From Niabella aurantiaca DSM 17617 (lineage in GTDB: Bacteria; Bacteroidota; Bacteroidia; Chitinophagales; Chitinophagaceae): 64,000 bases of DNA. The stretch covers positions 227,922 to 291,921 of the forward strand of contig NZ_KB893647.1 of NCBI RefSeq assembly GCF_000374125.1, read 5' to 3'. A program made the translations under genes and the position numbers. Positions within the stretch are counted from its first letter, which is position 1; every line of letters begins with the position of its first letter. The notes under the pieces were generated by a model that was not told where the DNA came from, did not search any database, and saw only the letters and a program-made list of their open reading frames with translations. Shown here piece after piece: positions 60,035 to 64,000 of the stretch.

Positions 60035-60835
60035 ATGGCAAAAATTATCGGAGTAGCAAATCAGAAAGGGGGAGTAGGCAAAACCACAACGGCCATTAAC
60101 CTGGCGGCAAGTTTTGCTGTTCTGGAATACAAGACCCTGCTGGTAGATGCAGATCCGCAGGCCAACAGCACTACGGGCGTTGGATTTGACCTGCACAACG
60201 TTACGCACAGCCTATACGACTGCATGGCCAATCAGGCACCGGCAAAGGAGGTGATCCTGAAAAGTGATATTCCCAATCTTGACCTGATTCCTTCTCATAT
60301 CGACCTGGTGGGTGCGGAGATCGAAATGATCAATTATCCCAACCGGGAAATGGTCCTGAAAAATATTCTGGAGGTGGTACAAAATGAATATGATTTTATT
60401 GTGATCGATTGCTCCCCGTCGCTGGGGCTGATCACGGTAAATGCCCTCACCGCCGCCGATTCGGTTGTGGTGCCTGTTCAATGCGAGTTCTTTGCGCTGG
60501 AAGGGCTTGGGAAATTGCTGAATACGATCAAGATCGTTCAGAGCCGTCTGAATACCGAACTGCTCATTGAGGGCATCCTGATGACCATGTACGACTCCCG
60601 GCTGCGGCTTTGCAACCAGGTGGTAAGCGAGGTAAGACGCCATTTTGACGACAAGGTATTTGATACCATTATCCATCGCAACTCCAAGCTGAGCGAAGCA
60701 CCCAGTTTTGGGAAGCCCGCTATCTTATACGACGCCACCAGTAAAGGTGCGCTCAATTATCTGAACCTTGCAAAGGAGATCCTGCAGAAGAATGATATGA
60801 CAAAAATTGCCAATGATGAGAAGATACTGGAATGA
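60035..60835 (+). CDS. parA: Chromosome partitioning ATPase ParA (Soj type)
   Basis: 266 aa. Deviant Walker [11 protein letters not shown] (11-20), the [12 protein letters not shown] motif, [17 protein letters not shown] and the ParA C-terminal segment with [16 protein letters not shown] cytoplasmic ATPase that moves ParB-bound chromosome origins. parB follows after 101 bases. In Bacteroidota this block often lies near the replication origin; no origin is seen here. Confidence 0.96.
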   Translation: MAKIIGVANQKGGVGKTTTAINLAASFAVLEYKTLLVDADPQANSTTGVGFDLHNVTHSLYDCMANQAPAKEVILKSDIPNLDLIPSHIDLVGAEIEMINYPNREMVLKNILEVVQNEYDFIVIDCSPSLGLITVNALTAADSVVVPVQCEFFALEGLGKLLNTIKIVQSRLNTELLIEGILMTMYDSRLRLCNQVVSEVRRHFDDKVFDTIIHRNSKLSEAPSFGKPAILYDATSKGALNYLNLAKEILQKNDMTKIANDEKILE

Positions 60836-60936
60836 TGCCTGTTCAATGTTCCATGTTTGAGGTTCAACGCCTGGCCCTGAACATTCAATCCCGTCCGACC
60901 TGGCCATCCGGGCGGCCTTAAACTTTAAACAGAAAA

Positions 60937-61860
60937 ATGTCAACAACAAAGCAAAATAAAGACGCACTTGGTAAAGGAATACGGTCTCTGCTGGGCAGCA
61001 TTGACGCGGAACTGAAAAGCGGCGGTGGTGAACAGCTGAAGAAAACAGTGGTAGAGAACGCCACCAATATCTTAAGGATCCCGTTGGCGGATATCGAAGT
61101 GAATCCCAAGCAGCCCCGCCATGACTTTGACGAACAGGCATTAAAAGAACTGTCGGAATCCATAAAGATCCATGACATCATCCAGCCGCTTACGGTTTCC
61201 AAAACGGCCGGCGGTAAATACCGGTTGATTGCGGGAGAGCGCCGTTTGCGGGCCTCCAGGATGGCCGGGTTAACCGATGTACCGGCCTATATACGACAGG
61301 CCAATGATGCGCAGTTGCTGGAGCTGGCCCTGTTGGAGAACCTGCAGCGGGAAGACCTGAATGCGGTAGAAGTAGCGCTGAGTTATAAACGGATGATGGA
61401 CGAACTGGATTATTCGCAGGAGCAGGTGGCAGAACGGATGGGTAAGGACCGCAGCACCATTGCCAATTTTATACGGCTGCTGAAACTGCCGCCGGATATA
61501 CAGCTTGCCGTGCGCAGCGGCGAGCTTTCCATGGGGCATGCACGGGCCATTATCAATGTGGATACGGTAGAAAAGCAACTCTTTATCTTTAAGGAAATAA
61601 AAGAAAAGGGCCTTTCTGTACGGCAAACGGAAGTGCTGGTACGCAACCTGTACAAACAGGCCGGCACCGCAAAAAAGCCGGTGAGCAGGGGCGGTCTGTC
61701 CAACTCCTTTCAGCGGATCGAGGATAAGCTGGCATCACAATTTGACACCCGCGTAAAATTAAAGCACAGCAATAACGGCAGCGGACAGATCACTTTTGAT
61801 TATTATTCGGTTGAAGAACTGAACAAGCTGCTGCACAACTTTAACGTATCCGTAGATTAA
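60937..61860 (+). CDS. parB: Chromosome partitioning protein ParB (Spo0J type)
   Basis: 307 aa. N-terminal ParA-interacting segment ALGKGIRSLLGS, the CTPase/ParB domain with NPKQPRHDFDE and YRLIAGERRLRASRMAG, then LLENLQREDLNAVEVALSYK, a helix-turn-helix (EQVAERMGKDRSTIANFIRL) and a C-terminal dimerisation region. It spreads on DNA from parS sites. No parS-like 16-base palindrome was noticed nearby by eye. Confidence 0.96.
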   Translation: MSTTKQNKDALGKGIRSLLGSIDAELKSGGGEQLKKTVVENATNILRIPLADIEVNPKQPRHDFDEQALKELSESIKIHDIIQPLTVSKTAGGKYRLIAGERRLRASRMAGLTDVPAYIRQANDAQLLELALLENLQREDLNAVEVALSYKRMMDELDYSQEQVAERMGKDRSTIANFIRLLKLPPDIQLAVRSGELSMGHARAIINVDTVEKQLFIFKEIKEKGLSVRQTEVLVRNLYKQAGTAKKPVSRGGLSNSFQRIEDKLASQFDTRVKLKHSNNGSGQITFDYYSVEELNKLLHNFNVSVD

Positions 61861-61879
61861 TTAGTGCTTTATTTGCATC

Positions 61880-62605
61880 ATGCAATTCCTGAACAAAATA
61901 ATACTGCTGCTTTTCATTGTTGCAGGTACTTCGTTATCCCTTCATGCCCAAAATACCGACACTACGGGAACGGGGGTACGGGACACCCTGCCCGCAAGGA
62001 TGGATACGTTGGCAAAAAAGGATACAGCAGCGGCGAAAACGGAGCTGAAAAAAACAGGAAAGACAAAGGATAAATATATTGACAGCGTGGCCCGGAAAGA
62101 CCCGCGTTACCGCAATCCCGGAAAGGCCGCCTTCCGGTCTGCAGTGCTTCCCGGATGGGGGCAGGTGTACAACCGGAAAATATGGAAAGTGCCCATCGTA
62201 TATGCAGCGCTGGGCATTACGGGCGGGCTTTTTGTAGATAATCTGAAATGGTATAAACGGTTCCGCTATGCTTTTACGGTGGCGTACAACATACAGCAGG
62301 GAAAAGACACGATTGGAAGCCCCGGTTATGAAAAAGTGTACAGTCAGCTGAAAAGACCTTTTTTTGAAGGAGCAAACGGGCTGAATATTGAAGGGCTAAG
62401 AAGCAACCGGGACCAGATCCGGCAGGATGTGGATTATTCTTTTGTGTTCTTCCTGATCGCCTGGGGGCTGAATGTGGTGGATGCCACGGTAGACGCACAT
62501 TTGAGTACCTTTGATGTATCGCCCAACCTGAGCCTGAAGCTGCAGCCCGGCTACAGCGAAATGGCCAACACCAGCGGCCTGAGCCTGGTGATGCGGATCA
62601 AATAA
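61880..62605 (+). CDS. DUF5683 domain protein
   Basis: 241 aa with signal peptide (ending LHAQ), a Thr/Lys-rich spacer (about 25-70), then the domain: RNPGKAAFRSAVLPGWGQVY, NRKIWKVPIVYAALGITGGL and a late FVFFLIAWGLNVVDATVDAH, with two hydrophobic segments. It follows parB by 19 bases and precedes dapB by 34 bases; this order is conserved in many Bacteroidota. Envelope location likely, function unknown. Confidence 0.88.
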   Translation: MQFLNKIILLLFIVAGTSLSLHAQNTDTTGTGVRDTLPARMDTLAKKDTAAAKTELKKTGKTKDKYIDSVARKDPRYRNPGKAAFRSAVLPGWGQVYNRKIWKVPIVYAALGITGGLFVDNLKWYKRFRYAFTVAYNIQQGKDTIGSPGYEKVYSQLKRPFFEGANGLNIEGLRSNRDQIRQDVDYSFVFFLIAWGLNVVDATVDAHLSTFDVSPNLSLKLQPGYSEMANTSGLSLVMRIK

Positions 62606-62639
62606 GTTTAAATTTCAAAATCCAAATCTCAAATCTCAA

Positions 62640-63356
62640 ATGAATATTGCACTTATCGGTTACGGAAAAATGGGAAAAGCTATTGAAGCCATTGCGGTGG
62701 AAAGAGGACATAACGTGGTGCTGAAAATAGACGTAAGCAATGCCGGGGAGCTGAATGCTGAAAACATCGACAAAGCAGATGTGGCTATCGAATTTACCGG
62801 CCCGCACACCGCATTTGACAATCTCGTAAAGCTGATCGGTCTGGGTATTCCGGTGGTCAGCGGATCCACAGGCTGGTTGGAAAAGATGCCGGAGCTGCTG
62901 AATGTGATCAACCGGCATGACGGCACTTTCCTGTATGCCAGTAACTTCAGCATTGGGGTGAATTTATTTTTTGAGCTGAACAAAAAGCTGGCCGCGTTGA
63001 TGCACCGGCACGGCAGCTATTCCGTAAGTCTTGAAGAGATCCATCATACGGAAAAGAAAGACGCGCCCAGCGGTACTTCCATTACACTTGCAGAGCAGGT
63101 AATGGAAGTATATACCGAAAAAACGAAGTGGGTGAATGAAGGGGTGCCGCGGCCGGGCGAGCTGCTCATTACCAGCAAACGCATCGATCCTGCCCCGGGC
63201 ATCCATACGATCACCTATTCCTCGGAGATCGACGATATTTCCATTACACATACGGCCCATAGCCGGAAAGGATTTGCTTTGGGAGCCGTACTGGCCGCCG
63301 AATTTATAAAAGATAAGAAAGGGATCTTTGCCATGAAGGATGTTCTGGATCTTTAA
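62640..63356 (+). CDS. dapB: 4-hydroxy-tetrahydrodipicolinate reductase
   Basis: 238 aa, near the family length. Rossmann motif ALIGYGKMGKAIEAIA (4-19), AIEFTGPHTAF, VVSGSTGW, SNFSIGVNLFFEL and the substrate-binding EIHHTEKKDAPSGTS (134-148) with His135, His136 and Lys139. It reduces a lysine/diaminopimelate precursor with NAD(P)H, supplying peptidoglycan cross-link residues. An ATCTCAAATCTCAAATG repeat directly precedes or overlaps its start. Confidence 0.96.
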   Translation: MNIALIGYGKMGKAIEAIAVERGHNVVLKIDVSNAGELNAENIDKADVAIEFTGPHTAFDNLVKLIGLGIPVVSGSTGWLEKMPELLNVINRHDGTFLYASNFSIGVNLFFELNKKLAALMHRHGSYSVSLEEIHHTEKKDAPSGTSITLAEQVMEVYTEKTKWVNEGVPRPGELLITSKRIDPAPGIHTITYSSEIDDISITHTAHSRKGFALGAVLAAEFIKDKKGIFAMKDVLDL

Positions 63357-63735
63357 CCGGGGGATCTTATTTTCAGCAGGAAGCTTTTCCTGTGTTGCGG
63401 GGATCGCTTTATAGAAGTAGCTGCAGCGCAGATTGTTTTTAATGATCAAAATATGCTGCAGACCGGAGGCCCGTCTGCGGATCAGCGGTGTTCAAAGCAT
63501 ATTCTATTGCGGCCCCGTTCACTATTTGTACCTTCGCCCCGGCCGGCCCTTTCTGTAATTTTTGTTTCTGAATTTCCGGGAAATCGTTACTTTTAACCCA
63601 TAATAGGACCTCGAAAAGAAGTTATCTTATTCAGCTAAATCAGTGAAGACCTGAAATTGTTATGTCATCGCTTAGCTGAAGTGATGCGTTTGTGAGGTTT
63701 ATATATATTATTTCGTCACAGACAAAACCTTATGT
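63357..63735. other. Gene-free gap between dapB and the spike gene
   Basis: 379 bases with no credible gene. A TTTG at 63689-63692 followed by an AT-rich run (63700-63714) may be a promoter for the next gene, but the -7 box is poor. Confidence 0.4.
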
Positions 63736-64000
63736 ATGGCGCAATTGACCGAACCTATGTTTAGCATTAACGGTAGCCCGTTATTGCAGTTTACCTCCTT
63801 TTCCCTAAGCCAGAGCATTTTCACCCATCATGCGTTCACGCTTGTTTGTCCTGCCCAGTCGATCGACGGTAAGTCGGGCATGTTCACGGCCTCCAAAGAG
63901 ATGATCGGGGGCAGCTTTGGGGCGCGGATCAGTGGCGTGGGCCTTGGGGGCACGGTATTGTTCAACGGGATCATCACGGGTATTGAAACGGCCCGTTTTA
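63736..64000 (+). CDS. VgrG-like spike protein, N-terminal part, cut by the window edge
   Basis: 88 codons are visible from the ATG at 63736 (MAQLTEPMFSINGSPLLQFT). The pattern SLSQSIFTHHAFTLVCPAQS, then a KEMIGGSFGARISG segment and LFNGIITGIETARF, fits the N-terminal gp27-like domain of VgrG spike proteins of Bacteroidota type VI (subtype iii) and related contractile systems. The beta-helix spike and any effector domain lie beyond the window. An alternative ATG four bases earlier is in another frame. Confidence 0.75.
   Translation, partial: MAQLTEPMFSINGSPLLQFTSFSLSQSIFTHHAFTLVCPAQSIDGKSGMFTASKEMIGGSFGARISGVGLGGTVLFNGIITGIETARF

Noticed and set aside
1..64000. tRNA, rRNA or riboswitch genes
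   Set aside because: No cloverleaf with TTCRA loop, rRNA-like conserved stretch or known riboswitch core was recognised by reading either strand; a covariance-model scan would be decisive.

Overview
The window reads as chromosomal DNA of a Bacteroidota bacterium, most likely family Chitinophagaceae. The evidence is the gene content: a parA-parB-DUF5683-dapB block, PorT-type outer-membrane barrels, a TonB-dependent receptor, several ECF sigma/anti-sigma pairs, many lipoproteins and secreted hypotheticals, weak Shine-Dalgarno sequences, and promoter-like TTTG / TAnnTTTG boxes. No rRNA, tRNA, CRISPR array, integrase or transposase was seen.

Layout. 1-1.4 kb: end of a GH127-type glycosidase and a metallo-beta-lactamase-fold hydrolase. 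1.5-4.4 kb (minus): an ECF sigma factor with a membrane partner and a small secreted protein, then an orphan C-terminal transketolase half. 4.6-11.1 kb (plus): rod-shape genes mreB-mreC-mreD-mrdA-rodA. 11.4-14.8 kb (plus): ECF sigma, anti-sigma and two tandem paralogous secreted proteins. 15-30 kb: mixed genes (DUF3298 lipoprotein, LacI regulator, TonB-dependent receptor, TM2 and DUF2752 proteins, an ABC exporter, a zinc phospholipase C/S1-P1-like protein, a COG2509 flavoprotein, a YdeI-like protein, a MurC-like ligase, a third sigma factor).

30.3-48.7 kb is the unusual part. A tight minus-strand run of nine genes has a peptidoglycan-binding-domain protein at its 5' end, then six very large proteins (721-887 aa) that look like paralogs, a protein with a GHGW motif, and a GT60-type (Skp1/mucin GlcNAc-transferase-like) glycosyltransferase. 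A divergent SH3-NlpC/P60 peptidase flanks it. None of these ten proteins has a visible signal peptide. One giant protein has a linker of about 125 residues made almost wholly of Pro and Thr, a plausible target for the glycosyltransferase. I do not recognise the giant family; this locus is the best candidate for an undescribed system.

48.7-59.4 kb: housekeeping and envelope genes (ppa, two DUF4878-like lipoproteins, a YiiX-like hydrolase, phoH, rpe, two PorT-like barrels, lon, a metallophosphoesterase). 60-63.4 kb: parA, parB, a DUF5683 protein and dapB. The window ends inside a VgrG-like spike gene, so a type VI or related contractile secretion locus may lie just beyond it.

Long intergenic gaps hold several families of short, degenerate, dispersed repeats and one hairpin-forming MITE-like element.
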